DNA of 64,000 bases from Rhabditophanes sp. KR3021 (lineage: Eukaryota; Nematoda; Chromadorea; Rhabditida; Alloionematidae). The DNA lies in assembly GCA_963281155.1 (NCBI GenBank), contig CAUJLY010000004.1:4898001-4962000 (forward strand), in the 5' to 3' direction. A model generated the notes under the pieces. That model did not search any database, had not been told where the DNA came from, and saw only the letters and a list, made by a program, of their open reading frames with translations. A program made the position numbers and the translations under genes. Shown here piece after piece: positions 37,901 to 49,700 of the stretch (position 1 is its first letter; every line of letters starts with the position of its first letter).

Positions 37901-38298
37901 ATCTCATTCATAATATCATTCTCTAAAATATTACCCGCTGCTGTGATTGATTCTACTGCAATAGCAATATAACTTTGATTAGTGGAGTCTCCAGAAAACT
38001 CTTTGTGTATTTGATATTCAAATCTAGACGGCGAATTGTCTGGTGAATATAAAAATCGTAAATCATCTTCCGTCTTAGCATAAAAGACACCGCATGTCAG
38101 TACTCCTGTTAAAATAATAGGTAATATTATAAAGGGTTTGGGATTATTTGCTATTATTGTTCCATATCTAAAAATATTGACAACAGCAATCAAATAATAA
38201 TCAACAATCAACAAACAAGATAAAAAATAAACTCACCTAAAAAACAACTTTGCCAAGCAATCTTGCAAAACACCAAAAGGATTTATTAAATATTTCAT
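34904..38298 (-). CDS. Patched-related (PTR/PTCHD-like) membrane protein with sterol-sensing domain
   Basis: Multi-pass RND-type protein of the Patched-domain family, large in nematodes (moulting, cuticle and lipid roles). Exons 38237..38298, 37232..38167, 36930..37189, 36044..36700, 34904..35667 (2,679 nt, 892 residues). Motifs in order: first membrane span (FIILPIILTGVLTCG), first extracellular loop with N-glycosylation sites, sterol-sensing block ending FLAFTIGVDDTYVMLGAW, TSLTSIISFSIGTFS, second loop with VKRFFFTTAYKIKDWNVRTKLLLKWR and FYSDQ, then a second set of spans with GLSIDYSSHVAYKIYR and the GAIGWPVVQAGVSTI segment. The paired GVDD and D(Y) motifs are the RND intramembrane acidic positions. 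Intron 3-4 style gaps are 38-70 bp except intron 2 (229 bp) and intron 4 (376 bp), which holds a foreign relic. Confidence 0.93.
35905..36057 (+). pseudogene. GIY-YIG-like fragment (copy G) in PTR intron 4, antisense to host
   Basis: A plus-strand frame with an acceptor-like TTTTAG before it reads CKKVAENVEAILIDAFSDH and continues to a stop near 36,057. The AEN.E.ILI[DE].F core equals those of copy A (AENLEVILIERF) and copy B ([12 protein letters not shown]). Only the 3' end of the family gene is present. Its last bases overlap PTR exon 4 in antisense. Confidence 0.5.
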
Positions 38299-39074
38299 TT
38301 TTTTGTAATTATTGTCATTTAGATAAATAGCTCCTTTTGGATTGAATCAAAATTGATTTGTACAACTTAAAATCTATCGATATAATCTTTTAAAACCAAT
38401 TTATGCCTTTATCGTATGCATATAGTGTATCTAGGTGATGACCCATATTTTCAAGTACTTTTCCATGGTATTAAAACTTAACGTAAATTAAATGCAATTG
38501 AAAGACGAGTGCTGAAATTGTTAATTAATAGATATTTTTACAATTTGTTTGGCAACACACATGACTATACAATTCAAAATCCCATTATTTTTTGTATTAT
38601 CAATCAAATGTCTCAATTGCAGAATGTATTTATACGTATAATATACATTAAATATAAATTACAAAATAATTTCATCAAATGTGTGGTAAATAAAGAATTC
38701 GTTAATACTTATTATATGTACCTACATATTTAGTCAACTGCAAAATACAATTCTTGGTAAAAATATCAAACTAAAAACATGATAGTTTAAAACAATGCAT
38801 TTGTTTTAGATCATGCAAACTCAAAAAGCATGTAATGTGTACAACGTACATAAGCAGCTAATCAAACTCAACCTTAAGGAACTACGCATTTCAATTAAAC
38901 ACCACAGTAATTTTTTTTAATAGTTCAGCTTTTTACATTTCCTTTTTGTCCTAATACATATGTTTATATTCCATGTATTCAAATATTGTCATGATTAGTT
39001 GAGTACACATTTATAACATGGCTAAATTTAAAATAGTATAAAAGAAAATGCAAAAATGAAGAACATATCAAAAA
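38299..39074. other. Intergenic, no gene seen
   Basis: Region between the divergent PTR (minus) and ShK-protein (plus) genes, so both promoters lie here. No coding exon supported. Confidence 0.5.
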
Positions 39075-40280
39075 ATGTCAAGAACTTTATTTTTATCATT
39101 AGCTATTCTGAGCTTAGTTTCTTTTTCCAATGCAGTTGCTGTAGGGCAAGATTGTTTAAACGAACACGCAAAGTGTGACGCTGGATTGTCTTGCAACCAA
39201 TATGTCGATTCCTTAGGAAACCCCAAATATGCCTGTAGTACAATTTGTACTGTTGCTTCAGAGGTAAATAAACACACGAACAGTTATATTTATTTATAAT
39301 ACTACATTCTTTACGTTTAATGGTGGTATAACATTGTAGGTTACTCAATGTGGAACAGTTGGAAGTTGTGTCGATTATTCTGATGTAAATTTAGTGATCA
39401 GAAAGGCTTGTGACATTGCATCAAAAACCAACATTTGCCCAACTGTAGCTTGTACTGGAGGAGCTACTTGCAACAATTTTTCACTGACGTGTTCAAATGT
39501 AGTAGCGACTACTACTACAACAGTTAAACCTGCAACCACTACAACAATTGCCTTCAGTAAGTTTCATAACTCTTGTATATGTATTTACTTATTATATTTT
39601 AGACCCTTCAACAACAACAGTTAAACCTGTAACCACTACAACAATTGCCTTCAGTAAGTTTCATAACTCTTGTATATGTATTTACTTATTATATTTTAGA
39701 CCCTTCAACAACAACAATTAAACCCGTCGGTAAGATCACACTTAAACTCTTGGTATTTGAAGAATCGCTTCATATTATAAATATTTAGAATTTTAAACTC
39801 TCATTCCGTACAAAAAATGATCATTGCATTTCAGGAACTACTACATCTTCAGGAGGAAGTACTTGCAAAGATAATGCTACCAATGTAAATTGAGATATAA
39901 TTAATATTTATTTTCTTTATTTAGTGTGCTGCTCTTAAACCTTATTGCTCAATTGCAACCTACTCATATCAAATGTAATTTGAAACAAAAATATGACTTG
40001 TGATGATGAACTTAGATTAATTAATATTTAGCCTCATGAAAATTATATTTTAAAAGAGTTTAACACCGATTTTATAATAATCATATTTAAAGGTACATCA
40101 ATTGCCGTAAAACATGTTTCTGTGACACATGCAAACCCAATGTTGCAACAAATTGTGCAGTAAGTTCTTAAAATATTGCTTGATGTTTCGATTCTTTAGG
40201 CTTTGAAAGCATATTGCGGAATCGAAACTTATCATCTTCAAATGAAAGAAAATTGTTACGCACAATGCTTCTGCAATTAA
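39075..40280 (+). CDS. Secreted Cys-rich protein with Thr-rich linker and two tandem ShK-type domains
   Basis: Exons 39075..39263, 39340..39556, 39603..39653, 39700..39729, 39835..39884, 39925..39974, 40093..40159, 40200..40280 (735 nt, 244 residues). Residues 1-20 are a signal peptide (TLFLSLAILSLVSFSNA). A Cys-rich N-terminal region (~25-130) is followed by a Thr-rich, mucin-like linker (TTTTVKPATTTT), then two ~36-residue six-cysteine units: C-x6-C-AALK-x-Y-C-x11-C-x3-C-x-C, the second starting at the last Cys of the first exon pair. Spacing fits ShK (ShKT) domains, abundant in nematode secreted proteins. Likely extracellular; exact role unknown. Being ShK-like does not by itself make it a channel toxin, as most nematode ShK proteins are not. 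Exon 3 plus its intron is a recent tandem duplicate. Confidence 0.82.
39506..39699 (+). repeat. 97-bp tandem duplication of a mini-exon plus intron in the ShK gene
   Basis: The 51-bp coding segment and the 46-bp intron after it occur twice back to back (about 39,506-39,602 and 39,603-39,699). The two introns are identical over all 46 bp and the shared coding part differs by a single base (GCAACC against GTAACC). A third, shorter relative follows at 39,700-39,729. Confidence 0.92.
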
Positions 40281-40736
40281 ATTTGAATGATACAGATCAA
40301 ATAATAAGCTTTTTGAATAAAATTATACACCTAGTTCACAGCTTTGTTGAATAAAAAATTATCTTTAAAAACATTTCTTTTATGATAAACAGAAGAAAGA
40401 TTCTGAAAGACACAAAAAAAATAATTTGTGCATTTTTAATCTCTTCAAATAAATTGTACTTGTATTTTCCCTTGATAATTATATTAAAGTTTTAAATAAA
40501 TTTCTTTGTTTCAATACAATATTTTACTTACTATTTCATTAAAAAGGAAATATCCAAATATAGTTTTTTCGTCATCAACATTACTTACATAATTACAATA
40601 GTTTAATTGAATTTTAAAACTTTACAAATGCACAAATACACATAATTAAAACTAATAAAACCATCACATACTTTAAACTTTTATGTTACGAAATAATTTA
40701 TTTATTAAAAGTTTCTAAACAACAATTTGCTTTCAC
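40281..40736. other. Convergent 3' flanks, no gene seen
   Basis: Lies between the 3' ends of the ShK gene (plus) and the RasGAP gene (minus). Contains AATAAA-like signals on both strands (for example near 40,315 and 40,490) but no coding exon. Confidence 0.5.
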
Positions 40737-43700
40737 TTATTCAAAGGTTCTGAGACATAGTTTGCAGCATCTCTTTTGATTTTCAATAATTTCAACTTGA
40801 CTCGAGGGAGTATCAAATGATTTCCTAGCATCATCTATTGATAAGCATTGCATGCTTGAATCAATGTCTAAAGTGTTATTAATGCTAGATTTGCTATGCC
40901 ATGCTCTTGGATTTGTTCTAGGGACTGAATTCTTAGAGCTGGATGTTCCTAATCCGCTTTCTGCACTACTTGCGTTTGAACTAATTGTTCCAGTTGTTCC
41001 TGTTGAATCAGTGTAAGAATGAACAAACAATGGGGAGGATGGTCGGTGTCTATTTTTCGTCAGATTGTTTTCACAATTTACTGCAGGTTTTGCTGATTCA
41101 ATTGGGGAACAATTGTTTGACGATAATGACGAACTTTGTGCCTGGCTTTGATATCCTGACGAAGACGAAGCAGGGGCAGAAAGTTTGTTGTTGGCAAAGC
41201 TTGTGTTATCGCCTAACGTCTGACTTCCACCAATTGATCTTCTTTTTTGCCTTCTTATTGGTTTCATTTGAGAAGAATTACGATAATTAGTTTCCAAATC
41301 AGACGAATCTGAATCAACTAAATCTGAGGTAGTTTGAGAGCATGTAGAAGACGAACATGGTGTTTTTGATCTTAATAAAAGATCTTTTGTGCCAATTGTA
41401 TTACTAGCAAGTGGTTTTGCAACTTCGTCATAGATGTGATAGCTCGCAAAAGCTGATGTAGGAATTTGGTTTCTATATTTTTTACCATTACTGTACTCAA
41501 GAGTGTCGTCGTAAATTGAATACTGCCTTGGTTCAAAATATCCTTGACTTGTTTGGTTTGCTTGATTCAAAGTATCTAGATGCTCTTTTGATCCTACTCC
41601 AGTCAAAGAATTCCGCGAACCTTTTGCATTAAAGGATAATTGTTGGCTTTTTGAACGATTTCCAATAATACTTGTTCCATATTCATCAACAATACCCGAT
41701 TTTGATCTATAAGGAGTGTTTCTGCTTGAAGCTGGCAAATTTTCTTGACTGATCGCATTTTCTCGGGCTTTGAAAATATTATGATTTTGGAGTTGATTGT
41801 GCTTGCCAATATAACTATTTGCACCATTCTCGTAATCCGACGGTGGTGAGTAATTTCCTGGGGAATTAGCAGCTTGTTTGGCAGAGGATTGTAGAACTGA
41901 AAAGTCCCTATTTCTAGAAGAGCTGATTTCCAGTATTATATTTCTCAATGGGAATAACCTTGGTTCTTCTAAAGTAGCTTTGTTGTGTATCTCGTCATTC
42001 CACGTTTCTTCCAAGTATTGATGCAGTAAAGACAGTTCCTTTCCAGAATCAATCAAAACATCCAAATTATTATTGACAACAGCAGTGTTTCGACGTAAAT
42101 CATATGCGTTTCCATTGTGCGTGGATATTTTCAACAAAAACGATTGCATATTATCCCACTCGCGTGTTACAAATTCATTCATAAATTCCATATAATGTTC
42201 TTTCCCACCAAATTTATTAAAATTTGCCAAAGTTTGCATTGTCTTGGCGATTAATGTCAAATTACGTGACACTTGAGGATTTGGGTATTCAGATATTAAT
42301 GAAAATAAAGAAGGAGACAAAATTGCAGGACACAGAAATCGTAGAAATATAGATGAAGAAATGAGGTTATCGGCTAATTCAGCTCTGCTTGTTGCAGTTA
42401 ATCTTTTTCTTAGTAATTCAAAAACTTCTTTAAGTTCCTGAGGGAATATTTTAAGAGAAGCAATGATTTTGGACCATGCAGCTTCACAGAAAAATACCAA
42501 TTGTTGGCGATTTCTTTCTAACAAATTAGTGGAAGAACTTGGTAATTTCATTGAATCAACTTCACAGTTGTCGTTCCCTTCAAACACCATTTTTATAAAA
42601 TCTCCCAAGGTTTCTTGCAAATAGTCATCTGCTACCAATTTCATATATCCTGCATGAAAGTACAAATTAAGGTGATGTTAAATTTAAGGACTGTATACCA
42701 ACAGTTTCTTTTGCACTTTTGAAAGTTTTAGTTTAAGCTTTTTACCTATCATATATTTAAAACTGCATTTACTCATATTAACCAAACTTCTTGTTTTAGT
42801 TTGCTTAAAGTTCGCACTCATTCTCGAGGTTTATTTTTTATTTAAGAATGCTCATAAAGAATGACAAAAAGTTGATCAAAGGTGACACCACGAAAATTCC
42901 TAGGAATAGACGCAGTTTGAGACAGGGGAAAAGAAAGTTACCCAAAATAATGATGACAACTTGGCTAGTACAACAAGCAATAACTACGACATTGCTCGTA
43001 AATTAAATTTCCTTTTCCCTAACTCACAAATTTGGACTCAGGGAAAGCGCCATTACACCCCTTGACTCAGATGCAACCAGAGGCAAATAACACCGTTCCT
43101 GAATTAATTTTAAATGATCATCCTATTTGCGACCTTTGGAGTTTGTTCTAAAGCTTTAACCCCCATTTTTGTTATTTTTAATAAATTCCTACCTTCCATA
43201 GCTTTAGTTGCCAGCGAATTACCACGGAACATTAAATGCTCATTATCAAGGACGTCAACTTCACTCATTATCAAATCGCATAAAAATTCTTTGGCTGCTA
43301 AAATTATACAAAAATATTGTTAGTTATTGCATATAGACTTTATTAAACTTACTAGACTGTTTGTGAAGTATTTTGACCATCGAAATTGCAAAATCTTCCT
43401 TTGCTTTTACACTTAACAGCGGTTCTAATGCCAAGCATAAGGGCAAATAATTGTCTTGCAAAAAGTATACAAAATGTTCGTAAATATGCTTTGGCAAAAT
43501 ATCAACTGATTGAAAGCGTGCTTTTATCCTTATTGAAGGAGCTTCAGCTGGAGATGATCTGCTGACCCAATTCGAAGTCAATTTATTGCCCGTTGAAGCA
43601 TCTGATCCTACTTTAACCGTATACCTATAGAATAAAAAATTTGTTAATAAATATGCTGGGTTCTATTTTAAAATTTTTTCCTCAATTTAAATACTTTATT

Positions 43701-46700
43701 TGTAAGTTTTTTATTTTAACCCCTTTACCTCGCGTAACTTCCAAATAGAGTTCTAAATTTAATAAAGTCTTTTTCAACTTTTAGTGAAACAGACAAAGCA
43801 TTCTTTATCTTTGCAATGTCTTGATTTGCTTTAGCAAGAAAAGAAAAGAAAGAAAACTTGCTTGAACTAGGAATATGCTTTACGATTTTTTGTTTTTTAG
43901 ATGGAATAACCATGGCCTCATAGTAGTGTCCTGGGCAACAAAACCCGGCTGGGATTAAATTACTCGGGGCTAGTGACGTTATTTGTCTTGATTTATTAAC
44001 TGTCATACCACAGTATTTGTATAATTACTAGAAACTGTGCGAATATTAGAAGTTGTGATATATTTAATCGAATATAATTTGTTATACTGGATTGCAATAT
44101 TATAAAAATTATATAATAATGCAAATATAATCATTAAACGACAAATATCTCATAGAAAAAGAATTTTAGTTGGGAAATGTTTTGTTCAAGTACTCACTTA
44201 TGAACGCTTAATAATTTAATAAATAAAGGGTACAACTGGAATTGAGTTAATAAGTGATACTTAGATGATGTTACTAAAATATACTCGACTCCATGGTATA
44301 AATAAAACATTGTATTTAAAATCAAACAGGTTGCTGCCAATAAAATGGTATTACTTGTAATAAAATAGAGCTAAAATAACCTTTACCAGATGTATATTAA
44401 TAACAAAAAGAATTGTTTGTTTGATTCCCTTGAATGCAGTTTGCAGTGTGTGAGGTTTGGGATCAGTGACTAAACCTCATTCAAATAGTATATATAATTA
44501 AATATTATAATAAAAGAATGCCATATAAAAATTATGAGTGAGCGATCGGTGTGTCGTATTATTGATGATTTCTTTTTAATAAAACCCGACTCAGATCCAC
44601 TCAAATCAACTGAACTATATAAAATACATTTAAAGAATCAAATGTCACAAAATAATAGCAAAAGGCTTAGTCTACAAGTTTGGGTAATCCTCAATGATGC
44701 GAATCTATGCAAATCTTTGAAAAGACCTCACTTAATCATATCTTTTAAAACTCAAGATCAATAAATCTAGTAATAGGATTTATATAATTTTCTAATATTA
44801 TTTATAATAGTGGATATTAAGTCAAACAAAATGAATATATAGTGATCCGTTTGAATAAACTTGTAAGTATTGTCTATAGCTGTTAAATCTAATACTTATT
44901 GGGGTGTAAAATAAAGAATAACGGTCAGTTTCAATAGTGCCCTATAATATTTCGTGATAGTGTAGCAACCTAACAAACACCTACTGTTTATATGTGGCCT
45001 TGAAGGAATATCATAATTACCCTAAAATAGGGTTGAATAACAAACTAGCATTCACCACGAAATGACAATCAAATTATTATTTTTATATCATTCAAACTAA
45101 ACATACAACTCATTTTTTGTCATACTTAAAAATAATGGTTTTTAATCGTTTACTTATAGATGTCAAGTAATGAAATATGGTGAAAATTCCTTGAAACTAT
45201 AAAATATATATTCGAAATAATTAACCAACTTTTACGCCAATTAATTATTAATATACTCAATTTGAAACGTCATGTACTAGATAAAAGTCGTTAAAAACAA
45301 TCATAACAAACAATTTATCAAGTTTCACTAATTTGACAAAGGCTTTATAGTATCTGTTTGGTCACACTAATTAAATAGATTCAAAATAAGAATCCCTGCA
45401 AGAAATTAATTTAATATAACTAACCAGCGCTCTACGGGATGTCGGGATATAAGTTGATCCATTTTGATTAGTATGTATCCAACCAAAGTGGTACGGTCTT
45501 TTCTTTTTTTTGGATCAGCTTCTCTGTACAGGTTGATGCATACGTCCTCTATTTTCGGTAGAAGTGAAAAATCAAAATATTCTCCAAAAAAGCAAATATC
45601 AAACTTGTCGCCTTTTTCACCTTTGCCTTTGGCAGATGTGCGCGCATATAAAGTTTTATCCAAGCAGATCTCACAAAAGTAGTTTTTTTTGCTTGGCATT
45701 CCCTTGGCTTCAAGAATCCATATCTGAAGATTATGCTCTTTTCTTCTTGTTTGATCTCTTCTCGGATTCATTGTTCTACGCAGACTAAAATGATTTAAAT
45801 TAACATACAAATATAAAGTTTATATGATTTTAAAATGAGATTGTTGTTTTAAATATCGGAATGATAAATAATAATGCTAAATAAATAGAGCAATCTGGTC
45901 GTTTTTCATAACGAACAAAAGAAAGCCAATTTTATTGGATGTATTTATTTAAAATAGCGCAGCCCTTTGCCATACCAAATGATTATCAAATGGGAATTAG
46001 CTTTTATCAAAAATTAGATTGTCAAAATGTATATGTATTCTATTGTCACTTTTAAAGTATAAGATTCCATCATTTTTAAATGCCAAAAAAGTAGATGACA
46101 TATGTGATGGATTTTACCAAAGAAGAGGAAATAAAAATAATATGTTGGGCTACAATATAAACTTGTTTTGTTTAATGGTATCACATATTATATAATAACT
46201 GATTTACAACAACTAATTTCTAACAAGTGATTTTTACAAATACTGATTCAATAACCACTAATTTGACAACTACTGATTTTTTAGTCAAATTATGGATATG
46301 ATTAATTTTGTATGAATAAATTATAATATTAAGCAAGGTTTATAGTGATATAAAAAGCATAACTAGATATGAACCGATATTGATTTAATCAAAGTGGCAT
46401 TAATGAGCAGGTGTACATATTTAGACCCATTGACAAACACGGTATAGGTTTTCTTTTGTAATGGTGATTGTATAGCTTGTGAGAATGATGGTGACTGACT
46501 GGTAGGAATAATGAAAAGGTTTATAATAAAGGAAATGTACATGTTCAGTACAATATATTTGGAGGTCATCAAAGAAAATTATAAGGTAATAATTTGAGTC
46601 AAATCTCGATTATATGGGGGTTCTAATAAATAAATTTGCATATATTCGTAGTTTTAAAAATACATAAATATTTTTTGAAGGTAACCGAAGTTTAATCTCA

Positions 46701-49700
46701 AAAGAAGGAACCATTAAAAGCATTAGATGATGAGCAATTCTTTATTTAGCCACTACATACTTTTAAAAACTATATAATACTTCCACAAATGATGGTATTC
46801 TAATATTAAGCAAACATTAGCGTTGCTTTGATGTGCGTTTTGAGCTTATTGTTGTTATAAATAGACACTAAATTAATCAGAATGGGAAGCAGATATGTAG
46901 AAAATAGTTTTCGCAAAAGTTTAAAAACTAAAGTGGATGGAAGGATTTTAAGGCTAAAAGATTAATGTAGCGATGTTATCAAAACTTGTTCCATAGATTA
47001 AAAAGTGCGAAAGCGGTACGTCAAACCATTTTCAGAGTATATGTATTGGTGTGCAAAAGTTAGATAATTTAAAGATCACATAACATTACTACATAATAGA
47101 TACATACAAAAACAAATTTCTAATGAAAATTCTAATTTTACAAAAGTTTCGAATCACGAAATTGAATTAAAATATGATTATTGGAAAGAATTGATTTTGA
47201 ATTGTTATATGTTAATGTCGTATAGTTAAATATAATGCTCTAAATTTAACTAAATATGTCATTGGCAAAATTAATATGTTTAATGCATAAAATGAGACAT
47301 ATCATAATAGATCGTGTCAGATAAATATATATTAGTCTAATTAATTTAAATTGATAGTTCAACATATTTTTAAAAGTAGTTATGATTTACCATATGCGGA
47401 TTATTTTTATACTACACACAAATTACTAAAAACATTTGTAGGTCTTGAAAATATACCCCTGTAAATCAATTTCTCACGCTTAGTCACTCAAATTATTTAA
47501 AAAGTTGTTATTTCATGTAAAAGTACAAGTAAATACTAAGAAGCTAATTAAATTGTCTAAAGTGCCTGTGAACAAAGCCATCATAAAAGAAAGTACAACT
47601 TGAAAATTGGATTATTAAGTAATAATAAATAATATAAAATTTTATTAATTTAAATTAACTTAAATTAACATAAATTCTATTAGACTAAATTAGGGCTTAA
47701 CTCAATGGAAACTAATTTATAACTTTTAATGCGTGTTGAACTTATGTGGGGGGTCATTTGGTAAATCTACCTACAAAGAGAGAGATGTAGAAATCAACTA
47801 ACATCAAATTAAGAACTGCCAAGTTTCAACCACGCCAATGCATTGATCTTGAACCGGTTTGATGAAAGATGCCAGTCTCGAAGAAGTTGGGCTCAGGAAA
47901 GCTTGTTTTTCACCAGAAGTACAAATGTAAGGTTGCAACCTTTTTATTTATAATTAAACATTTATTTTAGATTCAGCCCAAATAGCCAATGATGGAAGTA
48001 ATAGGATTATAGTTGGAAGAGCTGGTCTGTCACAAAATAGTCATCAAGTCATATAAATAGTAAGTTTAAAAGCTTATGTTAATGTAATAATTATTTTAGA
48101 TTAATGTGAAAGTGGAAAAAATGAGTCTAAGTTCTGCCTTGATGAGGAATTGACTAGAGAAGAACGGAAACAATTAGGCCAAATGATTAGGATGGCTGAG
48201 ATATCTCATGCCAGCACAACAAAATTAGGTCATAACTCCGATTTTAGAAAGCCCTCATTTGAAGAAGTCCGCAATATGTTTCCAGAAGTGAATCATGAAG
48301 TAGGTGATCTTATTCTAGGAGGATTCCTTGAAACTAAGAATGATATTTAAATAGGTAACTATTTCACATTTTTTAAAACTCGTAATTTTGATTGTTACGT
48401 TTAATAAACTCTCGTACTTTTCAATCCACTTAGATCGTTCTGCCTGAGTTCTGCATGCATAATAAGTATTTGCCACTTTGAAGCAATTAGGAACACCCAA
48501 CACTGATGGATGTACTGGATGTAGTTGAGTTTCTGGTGATCCTAAGTCTATCATATGACTTGTTTGCGGGTATGCAATAAGTGATTCATGCGATCTACAT
48601 GCTCGTAACTTCTGTTTTTGGGCGCTATCAAATGTATTTACTGCACTACCATAATATGAACCTATAAATTAGAATATTTATGTAAAAATATATTTTAAAT
48701 GTTTTAATTGCTGTTTAGTAAACACTCTATCAACTTTTGTTTTAGATTTGTATCTTTGAAATTTGGCTTAAAACCATTTACTAATTCACTCTGTTTATTT
48801 TAGAGCTCAACATCGCCTCTTGTTAGGTGTTTATTAAACTATCATGGAAGATAGCCTGCCGACTTTAGCGAGAAGTGGGAATTCTGTGGATGAAAGTAAG
48901 TTTAAAACTAATTATATCCAATAATTCTTTTATTTCAGGTCAACCTCAAATTGGCGATGAAGGAAGTCTCCAAATTATCGTTGGCAAGTTTAAAAGTATA
49001 TGCTTGTGATTAAATATCGCAGCCTTAAGAAATCAACACTGGCTTTCAATGCTTACGGTGTGGAAGATATTCTAACACAAAAGCTAATCTTAACGTTCAC
49101 AGAAGAAACAGAGGTTGTAAAGCAGACTTCAATGCTACCGTCGACTTGGAGCCGCCCTTTGACAATAAAGAGGACTTTATCAAGGAAGTTATTTGGGATA
49201 AGACATTGGAAAGGGAAGAAATAATTGTTCTAGGAATGTGGTACGAGTCAAAGGAAATGGCTGAAAGCATTGAAAGTATTCTCATCGATGCTCTAAGAAG
49301 ACAGATCACCAACTCGACTCCGGGAAGCCCTCTTTTGATGAAGCATGTCACTTATTTCCGAAAAGTCACGTCGCTGAACTTATCCTAGACAAATTTTTTG
49401 TTGTTGATGAGAAGTCATTCTTTGCATCAAATTAAATTTTTGATTTTGTTAATTGACAAACCAGTACCATAATATGAAGATTTTTGTGGAAGTTTGTTTC
49501 CAAACATAGCTTGCGAGGACAAATTTTCACTTGATTGTCTTGAATCGGGCCTATAATTTAATTGATAAATAAAACTTCTTTTAGAGGGGCAATTTTTATG
49601 TTAGCAAAATATTTTAGTTTAATTTTTATAACCTTTGTACTTGATATGCCTCATAGGTATATTCATCTGAAATATCCTTACTTCGTGGACCATAATATTT

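Noticed and set aside
40985..41290. 101-residue plus-strand frame
   Set aside because: Antisense shadow of the Ser-rich RasGAP tail.
44534..44764. Assigning the 76-residue plus-strand frame to the GIY-YIG-like family
   Set aside because: It has none of the shared motifs, so it is listed only as a possible small gene.
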